Assembly: GCF_001270495.1 (NCBI RefSeq)
Contig: NZ_LGUR01000106.1
Location: 124,001 to 188,000, forward strand
Direction: 5' to 3'
From: Streptomyces viridochromogenes
Lineage (GTDB): Bacteria; Actinomycetota; Actinomycetes; Streptomycetales; Streptomycetaceae
DNA: 64,000 nt
Shown here: positions 16,142 to 23,813 of the stretch, piece by piece
Layout of the letters: every line of letters starts with the position of its first letter
How positions within the stretch are numbered: the first letter of the stretch is position 1
Made by a program: the position numbers and the translations under genes
The notes under the pieces: model-generated
Seen by the model: only the letters and a program-made list of their open reading frames with translations
Database searches by the model: none
What the model was told of the DNA's origin: nothing

Positions 16142-16732
16142 CTACCGCAGACGCTCCCGGATCCGCTCCCGCATCGACGCCATGGTGAACCCGCGCGGAT
16201 CCACCTTTCCGGGCTGCCACTCCAGGTGCCCGATCACCGAGCGCTCCGTCCACCCGTGATGGCGGCAGACGGCCGCCGAGACCCGCTCGATCGCCTCCAG
16301 TTGGGGCTCCGGCCACGGGTCCTTTCCGTCACCCAGGTTCTCGCACTCGAAGCCGTAGAAGTGGCGGTTGCCGTCGGTGTTGGCCTCGTTGTCGGCAGGC
16401 AGGGCCGTTTCCGCGATGACCGCGCGCAGGACGTCGTCGTCGCCGAGGCCGGCGTGGTTGGCGCGGCCGTAGCCGACCAGGTGGACCCTGCCGTCCTTGG
16501 TGATGACGCCGTGGCAGAGCGGGCCCGGCAGCCCCTCGTAGCCGTTGCGGCAGAGCTCCACCGTGTGCGCGCTGCCCTTGGTCACCGTGTGGTGGATCAT
16601 CACGCCGTGGACGGGGCCCCACGGGCCCACATGATTGCGGTTGTGGTGCTCCCAGTCGCCGACCTCGACGACCGTCGCGCCCTCTGCCCTGAGTCTCTCC
16701 AGGAATCTGCTCGCGGACATGGGTGAGGCCAT
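16142..16732 (-). CDS. N-acetylmuramoyl-L-alanine amidase (Amidase_2/PGRP fold)
   Basis: A 196-residue zinc amidase. Zn-binding residues are visible as the His of VMIHHTVTKG, a second conserved His in RANHAG or ECENLG-region context, and the C-terminal GHLEWQPGKVDP, where the H and nearby Lys/Asp complete the site; FYGFECENLG supplies the structural strand. It would cut the bond between N-acetylmuramic acid and the stem peptide. A first-rate ribosome site (GAAGGAGG) precedes ATG 16732. There is no signal peptide or cell-wall binding domain, so its route to the wall is unclear; it may act like a phage-type lysin or on recycled muropeptides. Confidence 0.88.
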   Translation of the reverse strand: MASPMSASRFLERLRAEGATVVEVGDWEHHNRNHVGPWGPVHGVMIHHTVTKGSAHTVELCRNGYEGLPGPLCHGVITKDGRVHLVGYGRANHAGLGDDDVLRAVIAETALPADNEANTDGNRHFYGFECENLGDGKDPWPEPQLEAIERVSAAVCRHHGWTERSVIGHLEWQPGKVDPRGFTMASMRERIRERLR

Positions 16733-16818
16733 GGCCGCCTCCTTCACGCCGTACGCCGGCCGCCGTGCGCGGCCGGCTCGTATCGGTGCTTTACCGAAAA
16801 CGGGCAGAGAGGACTCCT

Positions 16819-16841
16819 CGCATCGCACGGTGTGCGATGCG
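16819..16841. promoter_or_regulatory. Perfect 10-bp dyad between amidase and encapsulin genes
   Basis: CGCATCGCAC-GGT-GTGCGATGCG is a perfect inverted repeat with a 3-nt centre in the 329-bp divergent region 16733-17061. It lies 87 bp before the amidase start and 221 bp before the encapsulin start. It could be an operator or a hairpin. Nothing else in that region looks like a gene. Confidence 0.55.
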
Positions 16842-17061
16842 TTTCGGACAAGCGGCGTGTCGCGTACGGGACGACCGTCGCATTCGTGCGAGTCGGCGTG
16901 ACGACTGGACAAGGTCCCCCTATTTGCCCAGCGGACGGTGATCCATTCCCGCTCTTTCGGGTAATAGCACCGGCGCCCCATGTAATGCAAGGCTCGGTCG
17001 TGGAGATCGCGATGTGCGGCGCCAGAGGGGTGCCGGTGCACGACCGGGAGGGCAATTCCTT

Positions 17062-18468
17062 ATGTCGGTAGGCGAAGAGGTCCGCAGCGAGCAGGGCCAG
17101 CCGCAGCAGAGTCTCGGCACGGCGGCCGCGCGGAACCTGGCCACCACGACCAAGTCCGCACCTCAGATGCAGGAGATCAGCTCCCGCTGGCTGCTGCGGA
17201 TGCTGCCCTGGGTGAATGTGCAGGGCGGCACGTACCGGGTGAACCGGCGTCTGACCTACGCCGTGGGGGACGGGCGTATCACGTTCGTGAAGACGGGCGA
17301 CCGGGTCGAGGTCGTCCCGGCCGAGCTGACCGAACTGCCGGCCTTGCGGTCGTACGAGGACGAGGACGTGCTCTCCGAGCTCGCCCAGCGCTGCCAGCAG
17401 CGGGAGTTCCCGGCGGGCACCGTGATCGCCTCGTTCGGCAGCCAGACCGACGAGGTGTACCTGCTGGCACACGGCAGGGTGGAGAAGCTCGGCACCGGCC
17501 CCTACGGGGAGGACGAGTCCCTGGGCGTCCTCGCCGACGGCGCCTACCTCGGTGAGCAGGCGCTGCTCGACGCCGATGCCATCTGGGAGTACACGGTCCG
17601 CGCGGTCACCGCCTGCACGGTGCTCGTACTGCCCCGCCAGGACGTCGAACAGGTCGCGGAGCGCGCCGAGTCGCTCAGCGGTCACCTCGAGCAGCTGCGG
17701 GCGATCCCCTCGCAGCGCACCAACAGGTACGGCGAGAAGGAGGTCGACCTCGCGGCCGGCCACAGCGGCGAGCCGGACATCCCGCACACCTTCGTCGACT
17801 ACGAGGCCCGGCCCCGTGAGTACGAACTGAGCATCGCCCAGACCGTGCTGCGCATCCACACGCGCGTGGCCGACCTGTACAACCAGCCGATGAACCAGAC
17901 CGAGCAGCAGCTGCGGCTGACGGTCGAGGCGCTGAAGGAGCGCCAGGAGCACGAGCTCATCAACAACCGCGAGTTCGGTCTGCTCAACAACTGCGAGTAC
18001 GACCAGCGGCTCCAGCCGCACGACGGTGTGCCCAGCCCCGACGACATGGACGAGCTGCTCTGCCGGCGGCGCGGCACCAAGCTGTTCCTCGCCCACCCGC
18101 GCGCGATCTCCGCGTTCGGGCGGGAGCTGAACAAGCGCGGGCTCGTTCCCGAGACCATCGAGATGGCCGGGAACCGCATCCCGACCTGGCGCGGGGTGCC
18201 GATCTTCCCCTGCAACAAGATCCCGGTCACCGACGCCCGTACGACGTCGATCATCGCCATGCGTACAGGCGAGGCGGAGCAGGGCGTCATCGGGTTGCAG
18301 CAGGCGGGCATCCCGGACGAGATCGAGCCGAGCCTGTCCTGCCGCTTCATGGGCATCAACGAACAGGCCATCATCAAGTACCTGGTGACCGCCTACTACT
18401 CGGCCGCGGTCCTGGTGCCGGACGCCCTCGGTGTGCTGGAGAACGTCGAGATCGGGCGCTGGCGGTGA
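17062..18468 (+). CDS. Family 2B encapsulin shell protein with inserted cyclic-nucleotide-binding-like domain (EshA-like)
   Basis: A 468-residue protein of the EshA/SrpI type. Residues about 1-100 and 240-468 are the HK97-type shell portions ([60 protein letters not shown]). About residues 110-235 form a cNMP-binding-like beta barrel ([30 protein letters not shown]). The barrel lacks the usual PRxAT phosphate-binding Arg after the GE motif, so cAMP binding is doubtful. Family 2B shells form nanocompartments that hold terpene enzymes; the next gene encodes a polyprenyl diphosphate synthase. ATG 17062 has a GGGAGGG ribosome site. Naming it a transcription regulator because of the cNMP fold would be wrong. 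Confidence 0.9.
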   Translation: MSVGEEVRSEQGQPQQSLGTAAARNLATTTKSAPQMQEISSRWLLRMLPWVNVQGGTYRVNRRLTYAVGDGRITFVKTGDRVEVVPAELTELPALRSYEDEDVLSELAQRCQQREFPAGTVIASFGSQTDEVYLLAHGRVEKLGTGPYGEDESLGVLADGAYLGEQALLDADAIWEYTVRAVTACTVLVLPRQDVEQVAERAESLSGHLEQLRAIPSQRTNRYGEKEVDLAAGHSGEPDIPHTFVDYEARPREYELSIAQTVLRIHTRVADLYNQPMNQTEQQLRLTVEALKERQEHELINNREFGLLNNCEYDQRLQPHDGVPSPDDMDELLCRRRGTKLFLAHPRAISAFGRELNKRGLVPETIEMAGNRIPTWRGVPIFPCNKIPVTDARTTSIIAMRTGEAEQGVIGLQQAGIPDEIEPSLSCRFMGINEQAIIKYLVTAYYSAAVLVPDALGVLENVEIGRWR

Positions 18469-18609
18469 CCCTGCCCTCCCGGGCCCTCTCCGCCCGACCT
18501 GTGGCCGGGCGTGCGCCGTGTCCGGAGTCCCGCGCGTGGGTGGACCCTCCGGGGAGGCGCCGAGCCGTAGCGCAAGGGCCACTGTCCGCCGACTCTCCGA
18601 GGCGATGCC

Positions 18610-19749
18610 ATGGGTGAGTTCATGACGGAGACGCAGGCGCGTCCCGCCGGGGCGCGGCCGTCCACCGAGACGCTCGAAAGGCGGACTCCCATCGCGACCG
18701 ACGGGGACGGCGCTCCGGGTCCGCTCGACGGGCCCGAGGCGGCGGCGATCCTGGAGCGTGCCCGGGCCACGGTCTACCCCGAACTGCGCGCCGCCGTCGA
18801 GACGTTGCCGCCTTCCATGCGGCGGATCGCGCGCTACCACTTCGGCTGGGAGCACGCGGACGGCACCCCCGCGGCGGGCAACGCGGGCAAGGCGATCCGT
18901 CCCGCCCTCGTCCTCACCGCGGCCGCCGCACTCGGCGGGCCGAGGGCACGGGCGGCGGCCGTACGGGCGGCGGTGGCGGTCGAACTGGTCCACAACTTCA
19001 CGCTGTTGCACGACGACGTGATGGACCGGGACACCACCCGCCGGCACCGGCCCACCGCATGGACCGTGTTCGGCGACGCCGACGCGATCCTCGGCGGGGA
19101 CGCCCTCCAGGCACTGGCCCTGCGGCTGCTCGCCGAGGACCCGCACCCGGCGTCCGCCGCGGCCGCCGCCCGCCTCGCGACCTGCGTCGTCGAGCTGTGC
19201 GCCGGCCAGCAGGCCGACACGGCGATGGAGAAGCGGAGCCCCGGCGAGGTCGGCCTCGACGAGGTGCTCGTCATGGCCGAGGCCAAGACCGGAGCGCTGC
19301 TGGGGTGTGCCTGCGCCCTCGGCGCGCTGTACGCGAGCGCGGCGGACGAGGACGTGGCGGCGCTGGACGCGTTCGGCCGGGAGGCCGGGCTCGCCTTCCA
19401 GCTCATCGACGACGTGATCGGTATATGGGGCGACCCGAGCCGCACCGGCAAGCCGGCCGGCGCGGACCTGGCCGCCCGCAAGAAGTCCCTGCCGGTCGTC
19501 GCCGCGCTGACCTCCGGTGGTCCGGCGGCGGCGGAACTGGCAGCGCTGTACGAAGTGCCGTACGACAAGGAGGACTTGCAGCGGACCGCGCTCGCCGTCG
19601 AGCGGGCGGGCGGTCGCGACTGGGCACAGACCCAGGCCGCCGAGCGGATGGCCCACGCCATGCAGGAACTGGCCCGCGCGGTGCCCGACCCGGAGGAGGC
19701 GGGCGGACTGCTGGCCCTGGCCGAGTTCGTGACGCGGCGCAGCAACTGA
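18610..19749 (+). CDS. Polyprenyl diphosphate synthase, likely encapsulin cargo
   Basis: A 379-residue trans-isoprenyl diphosphate synthase, head-to-tail condensing isopentenyl diphosphate with an allylic diphosphate. The first Asp-rich motif is LLHDDVMDRDTTRRHRP (about residue 135); the second is LIDDVIGIWGDPSRTGKPAG (about residue 267), the actinomycete variant DDxxG instead of DDxxD. The first 45 residues are a disordered stretch rich in Pro, Ala, Gly and Thr, longer than in free enzymes and placed where family 2B cargo proteins carry their loading segment. It follows the shell gene by 141 bp on the same strand. Chain length (geranyl, farnesyl or geranylgeranyl) cannot be read with certainty. 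ATG 18610 has GAGG 7 bp upstream; ATG 18622 is possible. Confidence 0.92.
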   Translation: MGEFMTETQARPAGARPSTETLERRTPIATDGDGAPGPLDGPEAAAILERARATVYPELRAAVETLPPSMRRIARYHFGWEHADGTPAAGNAGKAIRPALVLTAAAALGGPRARAAAVRAAVAVELVHNFTLLHDDVMDRDTTRRHRPTAWTVFGDADAILGGDALQALALRLLAEDPHPASAAAAARLATCVVELCAGQQADTAMEKRSPGEVGLDEVLVMAEAKTGALLGCACALGALYASAADEDVAALDAFGREAGLAFQLIDDVIGIWGDPSRTGKPAGADLAARKKSLPVVAALTSGGPAAAELAALYEVPYDKEDLQRTALAVERAGGRDWAQTQAAERMAHAMQELARAVPDPEEAGGLLALAEFVTRRSN

Positions 19750-19753
19750 GGCC

Positions 19754-19813
19754 GCGGTGAACGAGCCGGTGAACGAGATCGCGGCGAACGAGATCGCGGT
19801 GAAAGAGACCGGG
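19754..19813. repeat. 15-bp tandem repeat, four copies
   Basis: Units 19754-19768, 19769-19783, 19784-19798 and 19799-19813 follow GTGAACGAGATCGCG. The array starts 4 bp after the stop of the polyprenyl synthase gene. Being a multiple of three, it encodes a repeated N-E-I/P-A type peptide if read from GTG 19757, but the frame ends after about 34 codons and has no ribosome site. Confidence 0.8.
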
Positions 19814-20070
19814 GCGGCGGACGGCCGTAGTGCCCGATGCGGCGCCGGCCGAGGGCCGTGAAGACTCCGGAGCACCCGGGGTCGTACGGTTCCTGACCCC
19901 GTACGGCCGCCGAGCTGCTTCGGACCGGCGGGTCCCGCACATCCCCACGGTGTGCGGGGCCCGCCTCCGCGTGTGTCGACCGGATCTCGACAGAATCGCC
20001 CCACGGACGGCACGCGCGCCCCTATCGCCCTACGATCAAGGCCAGTTGACGCGAAGGGGTGGGGGAGAAG
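19814..20070. other. Gene-free spacer before the acetyltransferase
   Basis: No gene is seen. The paired GTACGG/CCGTACGG words around 19889-19907 could form a small hairpin that ends the encapsulin operon. A ribosome site appears only at the 3' end. Confidence 0.3.
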
Positions 20071-20664
20071 ATGGGCGTGGCGATCCGGACGGCGGGCGAG
20101 GGGGACCGGGAGCTGGTGGTCCGGCTGCTGGACGCGGCCTTCCAGGACGATCTGGTCAGCGGCTGGGTGTTCCCGGGCGCGGAGCACCGCCGGACCACCC
20201 ATCCCAAGCTCATGGCGGCGTTCGCCGACATCGTGCGTGCCGAGGGTCGCATCGACGTCACCGAGGACGGCACGGCGTGCGCGCTGTGGCTCTCCATACC
20301 GGCCGAAGAGCGGGACCACGACGACGAAGGGCCCGCGCGGCTGCGTGCGGCCGTCGACCCGGAGAACGAGCGCATAGAGCTGATCGCCCGGCTGACGGAC
20401 GGTATCCACCCGGTGGGCCGCGCGCACGCTTACCTGTGGATGATCGCCACGGCGCCCGAGCGTCAGGGCGAGGGGTACGGCACCGCGCTCATCAACGCGG
20501 CCCTGGACCGCTGCGACCGGGAGGGACTGCCCGCCTATCTGGAGGCGACCAGCGGCCGCAGCCGGAAGCTGTACGAGCGCCTCGGCTTCGAGCTGAAGGG
20601 GCAGCCCCTCGACCTTCCGGACGGCCCGCGGATGTGGCCGATGTGGCGCGAGCCGCGCGGCTGA
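20071..20664 (+). CDS. GNAT-family N-acetyltransferase
   Basis: A 197-residue acetyltransferase. The acetyl-CoA pyrophosphate loop is APERQGEGYGTALINAAL (R/Q-x-x-G-x-G), preceded by the beta-4 strand AYLWMIAT and followed by YLEATSGRSRKLYERLGFEL, the usual motif B. The substrate is unknown. ATG 20071 follows GGGGGAG closely; GTG 20059, four codons earlier, is the alternative. It has no obvious functional partner. Confidence 0.87.
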   Translation: MGVAIRTAGEGDRELVVRLLDAAFQDDLVSGWVFPGAEHRRTTHPKLMAAFADIVRAEGRIDVTEDGTACALWLSIPAEERDHDDEGPARLRAAVDPENERIELIARLTDGIHPVGRAHAYLWMIATAPERQGEGYGTALINAALDRCDREGLPAYLEATSGRSRKLYERLGFELKGQPLDLPDGPRMWPMWREPRG

Positions 20665-20720
20665 GCCAAGGCGTTTCGGAATCCCCTCTCCCACTTTCAC
20701 CCGGTCCCGAAATGCGCTTG

Positions 20721-20772
20721 CAACCACTACAAGTGACGTACTACAACTGAAGCACTACAATCGCAGTGGTTG
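20721..20772. promoter_or_regulatory. Iterated 14-bp ACTACAA operator before the DHFR-like gene
   Basis: ACTACAA occurs at 20726-20732, 20740-20746 and 20754-20760, exactly 14 bp apart. The block is flanked by CAACCACT (20721-20728) and its inverted copy AGTGGTTG (20765-20772). It lies 32-83 bp before the TTG start of the DHFR-like gene. Confidence 0.65.
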
Positions 20773-20803
20773 ACCAGCCCGAGGAACAAGAAAAGAGACC
20801 GGC

Positions 20804-21388
20804 TTGCGAAAGCTCACCTACTTCATCGCCTGTTCGATCGACGGCTTCATCGGAGACCCGAGCGGAGACGGGTCGGCGATGCTCGCCTTCGTCGACGAGG
20901 AGTACCTGGCCTTCCTCAAGAGCGAATACCCGGAGACCCTGCCGACCCATGGCCGTCGGGCGTTCGGCCTCGAAGACCTGGAGAACAAGGGGTTCGACAC
21001 GATCATCCAGGGCCGGGGCAGCTACGACCTGGCCCTGAAGGAGGGCATCACCAGCCCCTACGCCCACCTGCGCGAGTACGTGGCCTCACGCACCCTGACC
21101 GAGTCGCCCGACCCGAACGTCGAGATCATCGGCGACGACCTGGTCGCCAAGGTGCGCGAACTCAAGGCCGAGGACGGCGACTTGGGGATCTACCTGTGCG
21201 GCGGCTCGCAGATCGCGGGTGAACTGATCGACGAGATCGACGAACTCGTCGTCAAGACCTACCCCATCGTGTACGGCACCGGCATGCCGATGTTCGGCTC
21301 GGACTTCGCCGTCTCGGAGTTCACGCTGGGCGAGGTGCGGACGTTCGGCAACGGCGCCGTGGTGCGTACGTACAGCAGGAAGCGCTGA
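20804..21388 (+). CDS. Dihydrofolate-reductase-family protein (RibD C-terminal-like)
   Basis: A 194-residue protein of the stand-alone RibD_C/DHFR-like family (YyaP/YwjB type). The N terminus MRKLTYFIACSIDGFIG is typical (TTG start at 20804), GRGSYDLAL corresponds to the cofactor region, and DGDLGIYLCGGSQIAGELI is the conserved NADPH-binding stretch. Members are usually annotated as putative reductases of unknown substrate. Upstream lies a striking block of 14-bp direct repeats, so expression is probably controlled by a dedicated regulator, but none is encoded nearby. Confidence 0.85.
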   Translation: MRKLTYFIACSIDGFIGDPSGDGSAMLAFVDEEYLAFLKSEYPETLPTHGRRAFGLEDLENKGFDTIIQGRGSYDLALKEGITSPYAHLREYVASRTLTESPDPNVEIIGDDLVAKVRELKAEDGDLGIYLCGGSQIAGELIDEIDELVVKTYPIVYGTGMPMFGSDFAVSEFTLGEVRTFGNGAVVRTYSRKR

Positions 21389-21414
21389 GCCGTCTCCCGC
21401 CCTACTCTGAGGAC

Positions 21415-21642
21415 ATGGGCAGCGAAGAGCACCAGCACCACTGTCCCGACTGCGGACAGCCCGTCGAAACGGTCGTCAAGCGCCACAAGACGCTGGGCGC
21501 ATGGGTCCCCACCTGGGTGGCCGGACCGTGCCGGAACCCCGAGTGCGACGCCTACGCCGAGAGCGTCGCCCAGCACGGGGAGCACGGGGAACATCACGGG
21601 CACCACGAGCGGCCCGAGCCACCCGCCGCGAAAAACTCCTGA
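21415..21642 (+). CDS. Small zinc-ribbon-like protein
   Basis: A 75-residue hydrophilic protein. HCPDCGQPVET and GPCRNPECDAYAES supply two Cys pairs (C-x2-C and C-x4-C), enough for one zinc site; the tail is rich in His, Glu and Gly. No function is known. ATG 21415 follows TGAGGAC. It ends just before the TGTCGA promoter of the DGPF/ECF operon. Confidence 0.7.
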   Translation: MGSEEHQHHCPDCGQPVETVVKRHKTLGAWVPTWVAGPCRNPECDAYAESVAQHGEHGEHHGHHERPEPPAAKNS

Positions 21643-21648
21643 ACCTCG

Positions 21649-21675
21649 TGTCGAGAATCCCGGGCCGGCTCCGAC
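21649..21675 (+). promoter_or_regulatory. ECF42-type promoter of the DGPF-sigma operon
   Basis: TGTCGA (21649-21654), a 17-bp spacer and CGAC (21672-21675) match the promoter described for ECF42 sigma factors (TGTCGA at -35, CGA/TC at -10). It lies about 60 bp before the DGPF gene. Confidence 0.65.
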
Positions 21676-21737
21676 GTCCCCTGTGAGAGCCGCCGAGACC
21701 GGTGGCCCGAGCCGACGGAAACCGAAGGAGCGGACTG

Positions 21738-22151
21738 ATGAAGTACCTGGTCATGGTGCAGGGCACCCAGGCGGACTACGAGGCGATGCAGGGCAAGGCG
21801 TCGGAGCACTCGGTGGCCTGGAGCCAGGAGGACGTCCAGGCGATGTACGCCTTCATGAGCGACCTCAACAACGATCTCGCCGAGACCGGCGAGATGGTCG
21901 ACGGGCAGGGGCTGGCCGAACCCGCGAAGACGCGGCACGTCACCCTGGGCGACGACGGCAAGGCGGTGATCACCGACGGCCCGTACAGCGAGACCAAGGA
22001 ACTGCTGGCGGGCTACTGGGTCCTGGACTGCGCGAGCCTGGAGCGGGTCACCGAGATCGCCGAGCGCGTCCTCAGCTGCCCCCAGCCCGCCGGAGCCCCT
22101 GTCTACCCGGTGGTCATCCGGCCCATCGACGACGGCTCCGGGGACATCTGA
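21738..22151 (+). CDS. YCII-related (DGPF) protein linked to ECF42 sigma factor
   Basis: A 137-residue YCII/DGPF-family protein. It begins MKYLVMVQGTQ and has the ITDGPYSETKELLAGYWVLD motif from which the family is named (D-G-P-F/Y). Such proteins sit next to ECF42 sigma genes and are thought to be their main target; the biochemical role is unknown. ATG 21738 has a ribosome site (AAGGAGCGG). The sigma gene follows after 53 bp. Confidence 0.88.
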   Translation: MKYLVMVQGTQADYEAMQGKASEHSVAWSQEDVQAMYAFMSDLNNDLAETGEMVDGQGLAEPAKTRHVTLGDDGKAVITDGPYSETKELLAGYWVLDCASLERVTEIAERVLSCPQPAGAPVYPVVIRPIDDGSGDI

Positions 22152-22204
22152 GCCGTACGCACCCCGCTGAGCCGTACGAACCCCGCGGGAGCGCCGCACC
22201 CGAC

Positions 22205-23431
22205 ATGAGTGTCACACCGGAGACCGAGGACCTGCTGCGCCGCCACGCGCCGCAGGTCCTCGGCGCGCTGGTGCGGCGGTACGGCCACTTCGGCACCGCC
22301 GAGGACGCCGTACAGGAGGCCCTGGTCGCGGCGGCCGAGCAGTGGCCGCGGGCCGGTGTCCCGGACAATCCGCGCGGTTGGCTGATCAAGGTCGCGGCGC
22401 GCCGGCTGACCGACGCCCTGCGCGCGGAGGAAGCGCGCCGGGCCCGTGAGGAGAAGGTCGCGGCGCTGTCGCCACGGGACGCCTTCACCGCCCCGCCGCC
22501 GGGCGCGGACCGTGCGCCCCGCGAGGACGACACCCTCACCCTGCTCTTCCTCTGCTGCCACCCGAACCTCGCCCCGCCCGCCCAGATCGCCCTCACCCTG
22601 CGCGCCGTCGGCGGCCTGACCACGGCGGAGATCGCCCGCGCGTACCTGGTCCCCGAGGCGACCATGGCCCAGCGCATCAGCCGGGCCAAGCAGAAGGTCC
22701 GCGGGGTGCGCTTCGGACGCCCCGACCACTGGGAGGACCGGCTGCCCGCGGTCCTCCAGACGCTGTACCTGATCTTCAACGAGGGCTATACGGCGACCTC
22801 GGGCGCGAGCCTCCAGCGGCGGGACCTCGCCGGCGAGGCGATCCGGCTGACCCGCGAGGTCCAGCGGCTTCTCCCCGACCACGGCGAGGTGGCCGGCCTG
22901 CTCGCCCTGATGCTGCTCACGGACGCCCGCCGCGACGCGCGCACCGGCCCGCACGGCGAGCTCGTCCCCCTGGACGAACAGGACCGCGACCGCTGGGACA
23001 GGGCCGCGATCGACGAGGGCGTCGCCCTGGTCACCGGCGCCCTCTCCCGGGGCCGCGCCGGCCCGTACCAGCTGCGCGCCGCCATCGCCGCCGTCCACGA
23101 CGAGGCACCCTCCGCTCAGGAGACCGACTGGCAGGAGATCCTCGGCCTCTACGACATCCTCGTACACCTCGTCCCCGGCCCCGTCGAGCGGCTCAACCGC
23201 GCGGTCGCCGTGGCCATGGTCCAGGGGCCGCACGCGGGGCTCGCCGAACTGGACGCGCTGGAGAGGGAGTTGGGGGCCGGGCACCGGCTGGACGCGGTGC
23301 GCGGGCACCTTCTGGAGCGGGCGGGCGCGCACGACGAGGCCCGCGCCGCCTATGAATCCGCCGCCGCCAAGACCCTGAGCCTGCCGGAGCAGCGCTATTT
23401 GCACGCGCGGGCGACACGGTTGAAGCCGTAG
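22205..23431 (+). CDS. ECF42-type RNA polymerase sigma factor with TPR-like C-terminal extension
   Basis: A 408-residue ECF sigma factor. Region 2 is at about residues 10-80 (GTAEDAVQEALVAA, NPRGWLIKVAARRLTDALR), region 4 at about 115-180 (LTTAEIARAYLVPEATMAQR), and a 220-residue C-terminal extension (DUF6596/TPR-like) carries YLIFNEGYTATSG, LLTDARRDAR and RLNRAVAVAM. This extension is a hallmark of ECF42 and is reported to be needed for activity in place of a classical anti-sigma factor. The neighbouring DGPF gene and the TGTCGA promoter fit autoregulation. ATG 22205 has no strong ribosome site. Confidence 0.9.
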   Translation: MSVTPETEDLLRRHAPQVLGALVRRYGHFGTAEDAVQEALVAAAEQWPRAGVPDNPRGWLIKVAARRLTDALRAEEARRAREEKVAALSPRDAFTAPPPGADRAPREDDTLTLLFLCCHPNLAPPAQIALTLRAVGGLTTAEIARAYLVPEATMAQRISRAKQKVRGVRFGRPDHWEDRLPAVLQTLYLIFNEGYTATSGASLQRRDLAGEAIRLTREVQRLLPDHGEVAGLLALMLLTDARRDARTGPHGELVPLDEQDRDRWDRAAIDEGVALVTGALSRGRAGPYQLRAAIAAVHDEAPSAQETDWQEILGLYDILVHLVPGPVERLNRAVAVAMVQGPHAGLAELDALERELGAGHRLDAVRGHLLERAGAHDEARAAYESAAAKTLSLPEQRYLHARATRLKP

Positions 23432-23440
23432 CGTGGACCC

Positions 23441-23773
23441 ATGCCCGAACGCACGTTCATCCTCCACATCACCGAGCGCTCCCTGTGGGACGCGGCCCGC
23501 GAGCGCGGCACGTACGAGATGTCGACCCGTGGCCGCACCCTCCGGGAGGAGGGCTTCATCCACTGCTCGACCCGCGCCCAACTCGCACCCGTGGCCGCCT
23601 TCCTGTACGGCTCCTACGACGGCCCCGACGAACTCGTGGTGCTGGTCGTGGACCCCGCGCGGCTCGACGCGCCCGTGAAGTACGAGGCTCCGGAGCCCGG
23701 GGGCGAGGAGTTCCCCCATGTGTACGGGCCCATTCCGGTGGACGCGGTGGTGGACGTGGAGCCGTGGGGGTGA
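23441..23773 (+). CDS. DUF952-family protein
   Basis: A 110-residue protein matching DUF952: TFILHITERSLWDAA at the N terminus, EGFIHCSTRAQL in the middle and FPHVYGPIPVDAV near the end. The family is small, soluble and uncharacterised; conserved His/Cys/Ser residues suggest a binding or enzymatic site. It lies 9 bp after the sigma gene and is probably co-transcribed with it. Confidence 0.85.
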   Translation: MPERTFILHITERSLWDAARERGTYEMSTRGRTLREEGFIHCSTRAQLAPVAAFLYGSYDGPDELVVLVVDPARLDAPVKYEAPEPGGEEFPHVYGPIPVDAVVDVEPWG

Positions 23774-23813
23774 CGCCCCCGCAGGGACGCTGCCGAGCCG
23801 TCGTCCGACCTGC

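Noticed and set aside
17062..18468. Crp-family transcription factor
   Set aside because: Only the cNMP-like barrel matches; there is no helix-turn-helix and the flanking parts are encapsulin shell.
19757..19861. 34-codon gene made of the 15-bp repeat
   Set aside because: There is no ribosome site and the sequence is explained by tandem duplication.
16744..20727. A 1327-codon open frame on the minus strand
   Set aside because: It runs antisense to the encapsulin and prenyl synthase genes, has no domain-like sequence and is a product of GC-rich codon bias.
20721..20772. SARP heptamer array
   Set aside because: Spacing is 14 bp and the words are not TCGAG-like.
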